16,955 bases of DNA from Clostridiales bacterium (GCA_019418195.1 DYCJ01000014.1:1-16955); one strand, 5' to 3'; counted from the first letter of the stretch, positions 7,200 through 14,060 are shown. Translations and numbers: made by a program. The notes: generated by a model from the sequence alone, not told the origin.

Positions 7200-8177
7200 A
7201 TGAGTATAAAAGGTCTTGATGTCAGCGAATTTCAGGGAGAAGTGGACTGGGAGCGGGTAAAGGCCGCAGGATATGAATTTGCGATGCTGAGAGCCGGTTA
7301 TGGCTATGATACTGTTGATAAACAGTTCCGGAGAAATGCTTCCGAGTGCAACCGGATCGGCCTTCCGATCGGCGCCTACTGGTTCTGCTACGCATTTTCA
7401 CCGGAAAAGGCAGCGCAGGAAGCTGACGGATGCCTCAACACTATTTCCGGATACCGGCTGGATTATCCGATCTGTTATGATATCGAGCAGGCGTCCGCGG
7501 ATTATGTAGAAAAACAAGGGATCCCGTTTACCTCCGCACTTGCCAGAAATGTTGTGACCAGTTTCTGCAACCGAATAGAAGCGGAAGGCTGGTATGCTAT
7601 GTTTTACACAAACCGCAACTTTCTCGACACATACCTTGGAGCGGACCTGCCAAAACGCTACGCCTACTGGTACGCCCGTTATACAGACCAGTTCGATGGA
7701 ACAGACTGCGGCATGTGGCAGTATACGAGCACCGGCAGTGTTCCCGGCATCAGCGGGAATGTGGATCTGGATCTGGGGTATGTAGACTATCCGTCAGTTA
7801 TAAAGGACGCCGGCCTGAACCATCTTGCGGGCGGCAGCGCCCCCGCTCCATCGCCCTCTCCCCAGTATATCACCTACGTGATCCAGCCGGGCGATACACT
7901 CAGCGGGATCGCCCAGCGCTACGGCACAACAGTGAACACCCTGACACAGCTGAACGGTATCTCCGATCCGGATAAAATCTATGCCGGAAATACGTTGAAA
8001 GTACCTGAAAACGGAACCGGCACCGGTTCTTCCGCACAATACTATACGATCCGGTCAGGAGACACACTCAGCGAAATTGCACAGAGGTTCGGAACTACTG
8101 TCAGTGCACTGGCACGTCTGAACGGCATTTCCGATCCGGATAAAATCTACGCCGGAAACAGAATAAGGGTAAAATGA
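7200..8177 (+). CDS. GH25 family lysozyme (N-acetylmuramidase) with two C-terminal LysM repeats
   Basis: The 325-residue product should hydrolyse the MurNAc-GlcNAc bond of peptidoglycan. Residues 1-200 form the GH25 barrel: [13 protein letters not shown] with the conserved Asp7, LRAGYG, and CYDIE with acidic D94/E96, closing with GMWQYTSTG and DLDLGYV. A Ser/Pro linker (212-221) leads to LysM repeats at about 225-268 and 281-325, both with GDTLS-IAQR and [13 protein letters not shown]. These repeats are also near-identical in DNA with a 168-bp period, suggesting a recent internal duplication. The ATG at 7200 has AGAAGGA upstream; an in-frame extension to 7092 runs through the hairpin leader. 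There is no signal peptide, as in phage endolysins, so release may need lysis, a holin or a non-classical route. It stands alone and diverges from the envelope-protein unit. Confidence 0.92.
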   Translation: MSIKGLDVSEFQGEVDWERVKAAGYEFAMLRAGYGYDTVDKQFRRNASECNRIGLPIGAYWFCYAFSPEKAAQEADGCLNTISGYRLDYPICYDIEQASADYVEKQGIPFTSALARNVVTSFCNRIEAEGWYAMFYTNRNFLDTYLGADLPKRYAYWYARYTDQFDGTDCGMWQYTSTGSVPGISGNVDLDLGYVDYPSVIKDAGLNHLAGGSAPAPSPSPQYITYVIQPGDTLSGIAQRYGTTVNTLTQLNGISDPDKIYAGNTLKVPENGTGTGSSAQYYTIRSGDTLSEIAQRFGTTVSALARLNGISDPDKIYAGNRIRVK

Positions 8178-8221
8178 ATTAAGATTTTCATAAGGTTTTT
8201 TCTTTTTCTTTTAGAGTTTAA

Positions 8222-8252
8222 ACATACTTTGGACACATTTTCTGGCTATACT
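8222..8252 (+). promoter_or_regulatory. Promoter of small RNA copy 1
   Basis: A -10-like TATACT (8247-8252) lies seven bases before the conserved start of the RNA. The upstream block (ACATACTTT, then CACA, then TTCT, then CTATACTATGA) matches the one before copy 2 at most positions. No TTGACA sits at 17-bp spacing in either copy, so the conserved upstream block may be an activator or alternative-sigma element. Confidence 0.55.
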
Positions 8253-8258
8253 ATGAAC

Positions 8259-8406
8259 CAGATAGTTGATAAAACAACTATCTCCCCCCTCATAAAGTAT
8301 TGGCATCCCGGGGGACCGGGATGTCGCACTTTACTCTCATTCCTTTAGATAACTATAACAACGACGAAAACCCGTTGGCCGAAAGGTCGACGGGTTTTCG
8401 TTGTTT
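8259..8406 (+). ncRNA. Candidate structured small RNA, copy 1 (C-rich, about 148 nt)
   Basis: Not coding; identified by its near-duplicate at 8688-8820. In order: a 9-bp hairpin AGATAGTTG (8260-8268)/CAACTATCT (8275-8283) with loop ATAAAA; an unpaired C-run (8284-8289) followed by TCA; an outer stem TAAAGT (8293-8298)/ACTTTA (8328-8333) enclosing CATCCCGG/CCGGGATG (8304-8311/8316-8323) with a GGGA tetraloop; a single-stranded CTCTCATTCCTTT; and an intrinsic terminator. The first 30 bases, the outer stem and the 3' CU-rich stretch are the same in both copies, while the central hairpin differs in sequence but keeps pairing. The C-run resembles the anti-Shine-Dalgarno seed of C-rich regulatory RNAs of Firmicutes. 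I do not recognise a named family; an existing one such as a Clostridiales motif in Rfam cannot be excluded. Confidence 0.72.
8365..8406 (+). terminator. Intrinsic terminator of small RNA copy 1
   Basis: CGAAAACCCGT (8365-8375) pairs with ACGGGTTTTCG (8390-8400). The stem continues inward through G-U and G-C pairs to a GAAA tetraloop (8381-8384), about 16 bp in all, followed by TTGTTT. Confidence 0.82.
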
Positions 8407-8426
8407 ATAAAACTGTCCCGGGTGTA

Positions 8427-8529
8427 CCAAGGATTGTTTGGGGGCGTTTGGTCCTTCAACAGAGGGGCTGAACCCTCTGACTACATAGAAATCTTGCTTG
8501 CAGGAAATCTTGGAAAGGAGGGCAAACGC
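8427..8529 (+). other. Foldable GC-rich element between the two small RNAs, no gene recognised
   Basis: GCGTTTG (8444-8450) pairs with CAAACGC (8523-8529), and TCCTT (8452-8456) with AAGGA (8515-8519), closing a domain. Inside is a 7-bp hairpin CAGAGGG/CCCTCTG (8460-8466/8473-8479). GAAATCTTG occurs twice (8489-8497 and 8504-8512), and CCAAG (8427-8431) could pair with CTTGG (8509-8513). A Shine-Dalgarno-like AAGGAGGG (8515-8522) is buried in the closing stem, and no ATG or GTG follows at usable spacing. This is a GC-rich island in AT-rich surroundings. It could be a third RNA, a leader, or a remnant; nothing here identifies it. Confidence 0.45.
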
Positions 8530-8651
8530 TATTCCTTTACTAAATATAAGGGTTTATATTCGATTTTGTTACTATTTATTAGAGTTATTTCGATGCTTTA
8601 TCTATATTTTATTTCCTGTTTAGAATTTTTCCCCTTCTTTTATGATTCACT

Positions 8652-8681
8652 CATACTTTTGTCACAATTCTCTTCTATACT
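8652..8681 (+). promoter_or_regulatory. Promoter of small RNA copy 2
   Basis: TATACT (8676-8681) lies seven bases before the conserved RNA start. The upstream block CATACTTTTGTCACAATTCT is closely similar to that of copy 1, including the position of CACA, though the rest of the intervening spacer differs. Confidence 0.55.
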
Positions 8682-8687
8682 ATGAGT

Positions 8688-8820
8688 CAGATAGTTGATA
8701 AAACAACTATCTCCCCCTCATAAAGTCAGAGCACCAAACGGTGCCGCACTTTACTCTCATTCCTTTTTAGATAAACTATAAAACCACGAAAAACCGTCCG
8801 GCCCGGACGGTTTTTCGCTT
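8688..8820 (+). ncRNA. Candidate structured small RNA, copy 2 (C-rich, about 130 nt)
   Basis: A tandem paralogue of the RNA at 8259-8406. The 5' hairpin AGATAGTTG (8689-8697)/CAACTATCT (8704-8712) with loop ATAAAA is identical, and the C-run is five C (8713-8717) rather than six. The outer stem TAAAGT/ACTTTA (8721-8726/8748-8753) is identical. The inner hairpin is GCACC/GGTGC (8731-8735/8740-8744) with loop AAAC, unrelated in sequence to that of copy 1 but in the same place. The 3' CTCTCATTCCTTT is kept, then an ATAAACTAT segment that could compete for the 5' hairpin, then a terminator. Conserved structure with changed sequence is evidence for selection on the RNA. It has its own -10 and terminator, so it is probably expressed as a separate transcript. 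Confidence 0.72.
8787..8817. terminator. Terminator of small RNA copy 2, probably also of the GH43 operon
   Basis: CGAAAAACCGTCCG (8787-8800) pairs perfectly over 14 bp with CGGACGGTTTTTCG (8804-8817) around a GCC loop. The A-run and T-run are within the stem, so it can act on both strands. On the minus strand it lies about 40 bp beyond the stop of the GH43 gene. Confidence 0.78.
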
Positions 8821-8854
8821 ATCTGCCAAAAGGCGGTAAATCATCTGATTCTCT

Positions 8855-10498
8855 TCACTCCACGCCTCTTGTCTCATCTGCAATATATTCAAAGAAATCA
8901 AAATCAGCATACTTTCCATGCTTCATACGGTCTGCACAGGTCAGTCCCGCCATGGTTCCGGTAAATTCCCCGTACTTACAGTACTCGTCCGAGAATTTTG
9001 TCGTATCAAACTCCGGGCCGATCTTCCGGTAGTCTTTTCCATCTTCGCTCCACTCAAACCGGGTCTTTCTGCCCGCCACATAGAGGCGCATCCAGACCGC
9101 TCCCTCCGGAGCCGGCACGCGCCAGTCATTATATTCTGTCTTCCTGCCGTTCTCGAGCTGCACCACGGAAAGCGCCGGGCCGCCTAGTGTCTCACTGTAG
9201 TATTTCCTGAGATTCACATAATTCATATTATCATAATAGATGATCAGGCCGGCGCTGTGCTGGTATACTTCCGGTTCAAACTCCATCTTCGTTGTGATCC
9301 GTGCGTATACGCTGGTCAGTTTTCTTGCCAGGATACTTACCCTGTTCAACGACGTCCTTGCCTCCTGACCGCGTATTCTGACATATCCGGGTCTTGCATT
9401 CACATCTGCAAAAGACTGCGGCATGATACGTGGCGCATAATACCAGTTTCCCAGCTCCCCGCTATCAAAGTCGTCAAAATCCGGGATCTTCGGCATAGGG
9501 CATTCAGGGAGAGAACTCTCGACTGTCTCCACCCGTGCCAGATTACCCGCATCCATGCGCAGCCAGCCATCCTCGGTCCATCTCATCTTCTGAACCGCCG
9601 TCTCCCGCCCCAGCGTACATCGTAGTTCCGGAACGAACGGGCGCGCCGTGTGGTAAAACAGATATACTTCGCCGTCCGGTGTCTCTACATAGCTTCCATG
9701 ACCGGATTTCTGAAGGATAGAATCCGGATTATAGTACTTCGGCTTCAGATGGTCAGGGTCATCTCTCTCATAGGACACTCCGGGAGCGGATGTAAGGATC
9801 GGATTCTCCGGATCTTTCTCGTACGGTCCCCACACATTCCGGGAACGTCCCATGGTAACACAATGATTATATCCGGTTCCGCCCTCAGCACACATGATAT
9901 AATACCATCCGTCATGTTTGGTAAGATGCGGCGCCTCGATACACCCCCGGTCCGTACCGCCTCTCCAGATGCGCTTCGGATATCCAATGATCTGCTGTTT
10001 TTCCGGCGAGTACTCCACAAGGCAGATCACGCCCGGCTTCTCGTATCCGTCTCTTGTCTCCCATTCAAGGGATACGAGCCATTTACGCCCGTCGTCATCA
10101 TGGAACATAGAAGCATCGAACCCCGCCGAGTGGAGATACACAGGTTCACTCCATGGACCTTCGATATTTTTCGCAGTGATCACATAGTTATCAACATCAA
10201 AGTATCTTGCATTCATGGAATTCATGATCCCGTACACAAGATAAAACAGACCGTCCGCCTCACAGTAGGTCAGACAGGGCGCCCAGATTCCTTTGGCCGA
10301 CGGAAGTCTTTTCAGATCCACCTTTTCATCGTCCGTCAGGATATGCGTGAGCAGCTCCCAGTTTTTCAGGTCCCTCGAATGATAGACAGGCACCCCCGGC
10401 ATCCATTCGAACGTAGAGACCGCCACATAATAGTCCTGCCCTTTTCTGCAGGCACATGGATCGGGATTAAATCCCGGAAAGATCGGATTTCTGATCAT
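8855..10498 (-). CDS. GH43 beta-xylosidase (xylan 1,4-beta-xylosidase type)
   Basis: This 547-residue cytoplasmic enzyme probably removes xylose from the non-reducing end of xylo-oligosaccharides, perhaps with arabinofuranosidase side activity. The five-bladed propeller (about 1-310) carries the expected triad: base Asp13 in FNPDP, pKa-modulating Asp128 in FDASMFHDDDGR, and acid Glu188 in CIEAPHL. These positions are very close to those of characterised two-domain GH43 xylosidases. The C-terminal half (about 340-540) is the matching beta-sandwich domain, with HSAGLIIYYDNMNYVNL. There is no signal peptide. The start is the ATG at 10498, preceded by AGGGGG; a TTG-initiated extension to 10519 is less likely. 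It is the last gene of the GH5-transporter-GH30-GH43 operon, 39 bp after GH30. Free xylose could feed the xylulokinase at the left of the window. Confidence 0.9.
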   Translation of the reverse strand: MIRNPIFPGFNPDPCACRKGQDYYVAVSTFEWMPGVPVYHSRDLKNWELLTHILTDDEKVDLKRLPSAKGIWAPCLTYCEADGLFYLVYGIMNSMNARYFDVDNYVITAKNIEGPWSEPVYLHSAGFDASMFHDDDGRKWLVSLEWETRDGYEKPGVICLVEYSPEKQQIIGYPKRIWRGGTDRGCIEAPHLTKHDGWYYIMCAEGGTGYNHCVTMGRSRNVWGPYEKDPENPILTSAPGVSYERDDPDHLKPKYYNPDSILQKSGHGSYVETPDGEVYLFYHTARPFVPELRCTLGRETAVQKMRWTEDGWLRMDAGNLARVETVESSLPECPMPKIPDFDDFDSGELGNWYYAPRIMPQSFADVNARPGYVRIRGQEARTSLNRVSILARKLTSVYARITTKMEFEPEVYQHSAGLIIYYDNMNYVNLRKYYSETLGGPALSVVQLENGRKTEYNDWRVPAPEGAVWMRLYVAGRKTRFEWSEDGKDYRKIGPEFDTTKFSDEYCKYGEFTGTMAGLTCADRMKHGKYADFDFFEYIADETRGVE

Positions 10499-10537
10499 CT
10501 CTCTTGTCCCCCTGTACAAATTTATCCATCTCTTCGA

Positions 10538-11872
10538 TCAGCCCGCTTCTATGACCGCACTTACTATACTGTGTGCCGGCGCTGTCAGGGCCGCCAGTTC
10601 TCCCGCCATCCTCAGATTGCATTCCAGCTCTTCGTCTGTCCGGTTCAGCAGCACAAAGACAATATTTCCGTCAGGATTTCTCCATGCCGTGAAGTCCAGT
10701 TTATCTGTATATCTGGTCACTGCAAGCCGGACAGCTCCCGGTTTGATAAAATGTGTGAAATGCCAGTAGTAGCGGAGACATTTTCTCTCGTGCAGGACTC
10801 CCGTGTCCACGTCATACAGATACGGCGCGTCGCAGAAGTTCTCCGTATGGTTCGGACCACCCTCATAGTCCAGCAGGATATTCCAGTCATAGAATGCACA
10901 CATCCCGCCGTTCAGGTTGCCAGCCATATCATGTGCAAGACGCTCAGCATTTTCAAGTTCAAACTCTCTTCCGTATTTACCAAACTCCAGACAGCTCTCG
11001 GAGAGGATCAGTTTCTTATCCGGGTATTTCTGCCGCACCAGGTCCAGCGCTTCAAAGTGGTCACCGCTGTACCAGTGGAATGCAAGTCCCGCGACCAGAT
11101 CTTCCGTCGTATCGTCAAGGATCTCTGCCGCCCGGTCATACAGACGCTCTTTATTGTGATCCCAGATAAAAAGTTCAATATCGTCATACCCGTGCCGCTT
11201 CAGCGCCGGCGCAAGATAGTCTCTCAGGAATACCTTTTCCTCCTGTGGTGTATAGACACAGGAATCCCACTCCTGAACCGCTTTCGGCTCATTCTGGACA
11301 GACATCCGCTCCACACAGAAACCGCGCTTTTTAAATTCCCCGATATACCTGCACAGATATTCCGCCCATCTCTCACGGTACTCCGGTTTTAGGGAACCGC
11401 CCTTCTTTCGTTTCCCATTGGTCTTCATATAAGCCGGAGGCGACCACGCGGACAGCATGATCTTCAGCTTCTTCCCGGCTTTCCTTTCTGCTGTCTCAAG
11501 GAGCGGCAGTATATATCTCTCGGTATCGGCAAAAGAAAAGTTTTCCAGTTCCGCATCGCTTTCATGCGGGTCCGCCTCATACATCCGTGTGGAAAAATCA
11601 CAGCTGTCCATGTGGATGCGGACTCTCTCGTAGCGCATCTCGTCTTCTGCAAAGTATTTCTCCAGCATCTGGTCCTGCTGCCCGGGCGACATGAGAGAAA
11701 ACACATATCCTGCTGCATCCGTGATCGCGCCGCCGAAGCTCTCCAGCGTCTGATAACTGACGTCTTCATAAATATTTAGGACCTGGTTTTCCTCACCGTC
11801 GTCTCTTTTGAATAAAAGTATTTTATTTTCGAGCTGTCCGTTCTCCTTTGTAGTATATAAATCTGCTCTCAT
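10538..11872 (-). CDS. GH30 family glycoside hydrolase
   Basis: A 444-residue protein with the GH30 (glucosylceramidase/beta-xylosidase/beta-1,6-glucanase) fold: YQTLESFGGAITDAAG near the start, RVRIHMDSCDFS, and LSAWSPPAYMKTNG. The acid/base is Glu195 in SVQNEP and the nucleophile Glu292 in LSESC. FHWYSGD lies between them, and a C-terminal beta-sandwich follows the barrel. Most studied GH30 enzymes are secreted, but this one has no signal peptide and so acts on imported oligosaccharides. Its ATG overlaps the stop of the truncated transporter gene (ATGA), and its binding site CAGGAGG lies inside that gene. Neighbouring GH43 and GH5 suggest beta-xyloside or beta-glucoside substrates; the subfamily cannot be assigned by eye. 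Confidence 0.87.
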   Translation of the reverse strand: MRADLYTTKENGQLENKILLFKRDDGEENQVLNIYEDVSYQTLESFGGAITDAAGYVFSLMSPGQQDQMLEKYFAEDEMRYERVRIHMDSCDFSTRMYEADPHESDAELENFSFADTERYILPLLETAERKAGKKLKIMLSAWSPPAYMKTNGKRKKGGSLKPEYRERWAEYLCRYIGEFKKRGFCVERMSVQNEPKAVQEWDSCVYTPQEEKVFLRDYLAPALKRHGYDDIELFIWDHNKERLYDRAAEILDDTTEDLVAGLAFHWYSGDHFEALDLVRQKYPDKKLILSESCLEFGKYGREFELENAERLAHDMAGNLNGGMCAFYDWNILLDYEGGPNHTENFCDAPYLYDVDTGVLHERKCLRYYWHFTHFIKPGAVRLAVTRYTDKLDFTAWRNPDGNIVFVLLNRTDEELECNLRMAGELAALTAPAHSIVSAVIEAG

Positions 11873-12630
11873 CTCAACGCCTCCTGACCGGATATTGTGA
11901 AGATTACCGCCGACAGTCCTGCAATTCCCTTGATAAAAGATATTTTCTCTCCGGATTCTGTTGTTTCCTCTTCCTTCACACGTTCTTTACAGGTAAAGAA
12001 CATGAACATATTCAAAACGACAAACACGATCATCAACACTATGAAAGTCAATGTCCATCCGCCCTGTGTATAGGCGTCCCCGCCCCCGAAGAAACCAGTC
12101 ATCTTCAGTACGACAGTGTTGATCGTCATTGTACCCGCTGTAGCCAGCAGCATACGGAAGTTACCCAGAAGACCTCTCTCGTAGCGGTTCCTTGTCATCA
12201 GGCTGTTCATCGTAGCGTACGGCACGTTGATGCCTGTGTAGAAGATCGTGGATACAAGATTATATGTAAGGAACATATATGCGATCTGCACCGGTCCTGC
12301 AAAGCTTGACGGCACGCTGAACATCAGCACCGTACATACCGCCAGCGGAATACACAGTCTGGCGATCCACGGTCTTGCCTTTCCATATTTGCTGTGCGTG
12401 TGGTCTACAATGTATCCCATGATCAGATCCGATACACCGTCAAGTATCTTGGAAATCGCGATCATAGACGCCGCGGCTGCAGCACTTGCTCCCACAACAT
12501 TTGTATAATATACAAGCAGAAACGCACTGATCGCCGAGTAGACCAGGTTGCCCGCATAATCGCCGATTCCATAGGCAAACCGCTCTATAAATGAAAGTTT
12601 CGCATCCGGATCCATATTTACTTTTCCCAT
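11869..12630 (-). pseudogene. GPH-type sugar:cation symporter, truncated to its N-terminal half
   Basis: The 253-residue product matches the N-terminal half of glycoside-pentoside-hexuronide symporters (MelB/XynP/YicJ type, usually 440-500 residues). Visible family motifs are ERFAYGIGDYAGN, SKILDGVSDLIMGYIVDHT, SKYGKARPWI and GINVPYATMNSLMT, with about six membrane segments. The frame then reaches the central cytoplasmic loop (ERVKEEE...KISFIKGIAGL) and ends in a short tail without the remaining six segments. The stop overlaps the GH30 start (ATGA), leaving no room for the missing half. The ATG at 12630 is chosen because GAGGAAGG lies nine bases upstream. An in-frame deletion of the second half is the simplest reading; a true half-transporter that dimerises is less likely. 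Import of the operon's substrate may therefore depend on another transporter. Confidence 0.8.
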
Positions 12631-12720
12631 TTTTTCTAACCTTCCTCTCATATTTTTTGATCAACTGCTGTGGAGCCATTCCCCCTTTTCACACTCCGCA
12701 GCATGTGTCAGCCGCTCTTA

Positions 12721-13890
12721 TTATTTCTCTGCCGGGAACCATCCAAAGTCCACACATCTGCCGAGATCCCAGCAGTCCCAGCCGACCCAGCCTTCCGTGT
12801 TGACCGTATCGGTCAGCATCTTGTATGTCCAGTAGAAGTATCCCGAGCCTTTCTTCCATGCAGCGAGCTGGGCATCGGCAACTGCACGGTAGATCGCTTT
12901 CTTCTCCGCCACGGACATTGCCTCTTCGGACATCCCCTCCTGCCCGTTGAGAACTGTCTGCCCGCCTTTCGTGTCATGACCTACCGCAAGGGAATTAAAC
13001 AGGCACCATTCTCCGCAGATCACCGGGAAATATTCTTCCATCTCTGCAATGTCTGCCTCGAAATGCTCTTTCACATAATTGACATATCCATCGATTGTCT
13101 GATCACAGCCGTTCATCTCCGCCACCATCAGATACATGTGTGTATCAAGTACTACATTTTTATATTTATCTTCTCTCATAAAGTCTTTCCACGCTTTCAG
13201 GCGGAATGCATCGTGGATGACCACATATTTGTCTTCAGGCATATATTTTCGCAGCCTGTCATATGCATCCAGATAGAACTGACGGATAAACTCCATTGTA
13301 TTCGGCTTGGACCCGGCCGCTTTCTCCGGATCCACTGCCGGATAACGCTCCTGCACATGCATAGTCTCCCACATGTCCTCGAGGATCGGTTCGTTAATGA
13401 CCTCGATGCCCCACAAACCTTCTCTCGTACCGTAGCGTTCTGCCAGTCTCTCCAGCACACCGAGCTCAAACTCTACTTCCTCCGGCTCCTGGGACCATTT
13501 ACATACGCCGCTGATGCCGCCGTTGTCGAATCCGTTCTGGCTGTCCGGCGCAGTATGCAGGTCAATGAGAATCTTCAGACCATATTTCTCTGCCCAGTTA
13601 AACGCATTGTCCAACTCCTTCACACATCCGACGAACGGCGCCCTGTCGCCAAAGATAAAATACGGTACCGGAATGCGGACCGCATCCATGCCCATCGCCC
13701 TGATCCTTGTAAAGTCGCGCTCTGTTATGTACTCAGAGCGGTGCATTCTGATCCTTTCCTCATAGATCTCTTTTGGGAGCTGAGTCGGCAGATAATACTC
13801 ATCCTCTGCCGTTGTGCCGTCGAAGAGTCCCGGGCTCATCCATTTTTCCAGTACCAGCCAGTTACCAAGATTTACACCTTTTACATACAT
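12721..13890 (-). CDS. GH5 family glycoside hydrolase (cytoplasmic beta-glucanase/glucosidase-like)
   Basis: A 389-residue TIM-barrel enzyme. It starts with GVNLGNWLVLEKWMSP, a signature seen in exo-beta-1,3-glucanase-like GH5 proteins, and continues with MGMDAVRIPVPYFIF and LIDLHTAPDSQNG. The acid/base is Glu167 in EVINEP and the nucleophile Glu294 in ICGEWC; a C-terminal YFYWTYKM follows. No signal peptide. Two ATGs compete: the one at 13890 has AAAGGA nine bases upstream and is chosen, while the one at 13899 directly abuts that site. It is the first gene of the operon and is read from the divergent region with the AraC-type gene at 14137. The likely substrate is a beta-glucan or mixed plant oligosaccharide; the subfamily is not assigned. 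Confidence 0.87.
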   Translation of the reverse strand: MYVKGVNLGNWLVLEKWMSPGLFDGTTAEDEYYLPTQLPKEIYEERIRMHRSEYITERDFTRIRAMGMDAVRIPVPYFIFGDRAPFVGCVKELDNAFNWAEKYGLKILIDLHTAPDSQNGFDNGGISGVCKWSQEPEEVEFELGVLERLAERYGTREGLWGIEVINEPILEDMWETMHVQERYPAVDPEKAAGSKPNTMEFIRQFYLDAYDRLRKYMPEDKYVVIHDAFRLKAWKDFMREDKYKNVVLDTHMYLMVAEMNGCDQTIDGYVNYVKEHFEADIAEMEEYFPVICGEWCLFNSLAVGHDTKGGQTVLNGQEGMSEEAMSVAEKKAIYRAVADAQLAAWKKGSGYFYWTYKMLTDTVNTEGWVGWDCWDLGRCVDFGWFPAEK

Positions 13891-13979
13891 TTCCTTCATT
13901 CCTTTCTCTTTTAATGTCAGCAAAGTTTCAGCGTACTGCTCCTCTCTGCCGCACAGTGGCCTGGTGCCTGCCTTGTGAG

Positions 13980-13991
13980 TGTATAGTAGTA
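13980..13991 (-). promoter_or_regulatory. Probable -10 region of the GH5-GH30-GH43 operon promoter
   Basis: On the minus strand TACTAT (13983-13988) overlaps TATACA (13980-13985), about 90 bp before the GH5 ATG. Neither has a good -35 at 16-18 bp, while the direct repeats at 13991-14052 occupy the -35 region and the bases upstream. This is the expected look of an AraC-activated promoter. Confidence 0.45.
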
Positions 13992-14052
13992 CATTTTCAG
14001 GCGCTTCTATATCACATTTTTCGGGCAAATATTACATTTTTCAGGGAAATAT
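13991..14052. repeat. Two 19-bp direct repeats plus a partial third copy: candidate AraC-type operator
   Basis: ACATTTTTCGGGCAAATAT (14014-14032) and ACATTTTTCAGGGAAATAT (14034-14052) agree at 17 of 19 positions and are 20 bp apart start to start. A partial copy, ACATTTTCAGGC, begins at 13991. Direct repeats about two helical turns apart next to a promoter are the usual binding arrangement of AraC/XylS regulators, and such a regulator is encoded next door. The copies sit over the -35 region of the leftward operon and overlap the -35 of the regulator's own promoter. Confidence 0.7.
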
Positions 14053-14060
14053 GATACAAT
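14032..14060 (+). promoter_or_regulatory. Promoter of the AraC-family gene
   Basis: TTACAT (14032-14037) and TACAAT (14055-14060) are separated by 17 bp, about 77 bp before the ATG at 14137. The repeat copy at 14034-14052 covers the -35 and spacer, so the regulator may repress itself while activating the divergent operon. Confidence 0.6.

Noticed and set aside
8531..8623. A 30-residue hydrophobic peptide starting at ATT eight bases after AAGGAGGG
   Set aside because: The binding site looks good but ATT is a very rare start, and the AAGGAGGG can be explained by the stem it forms. I would not call it a gene without expression data.
8401..8685. A 94-codon frame starting with TTG between the two small RNAs
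   Set aside because: It starts inside the copy-1 terminator region, has no ribosome binding site, crosses the foldable element and ends in the copy-2 promoter. Its hydrophobic end reflects the AT-rich DNA.
9650..11392. A 580-codon open frame on the plus strand
   Set aside because: It lies antisense to the well-supported GH43 and GH30 genes, has no recognisable domain, and its Arg/His/Ile/Ser-rich composition is typical of a shadow frame opposite a coding strand.
12670..13914. A 414-codon open frame on the plus strand
   Set aside because: It is antisense to the GH5 gene, whose catalytic motifs are clear, and shows no domain or binding site of its own.
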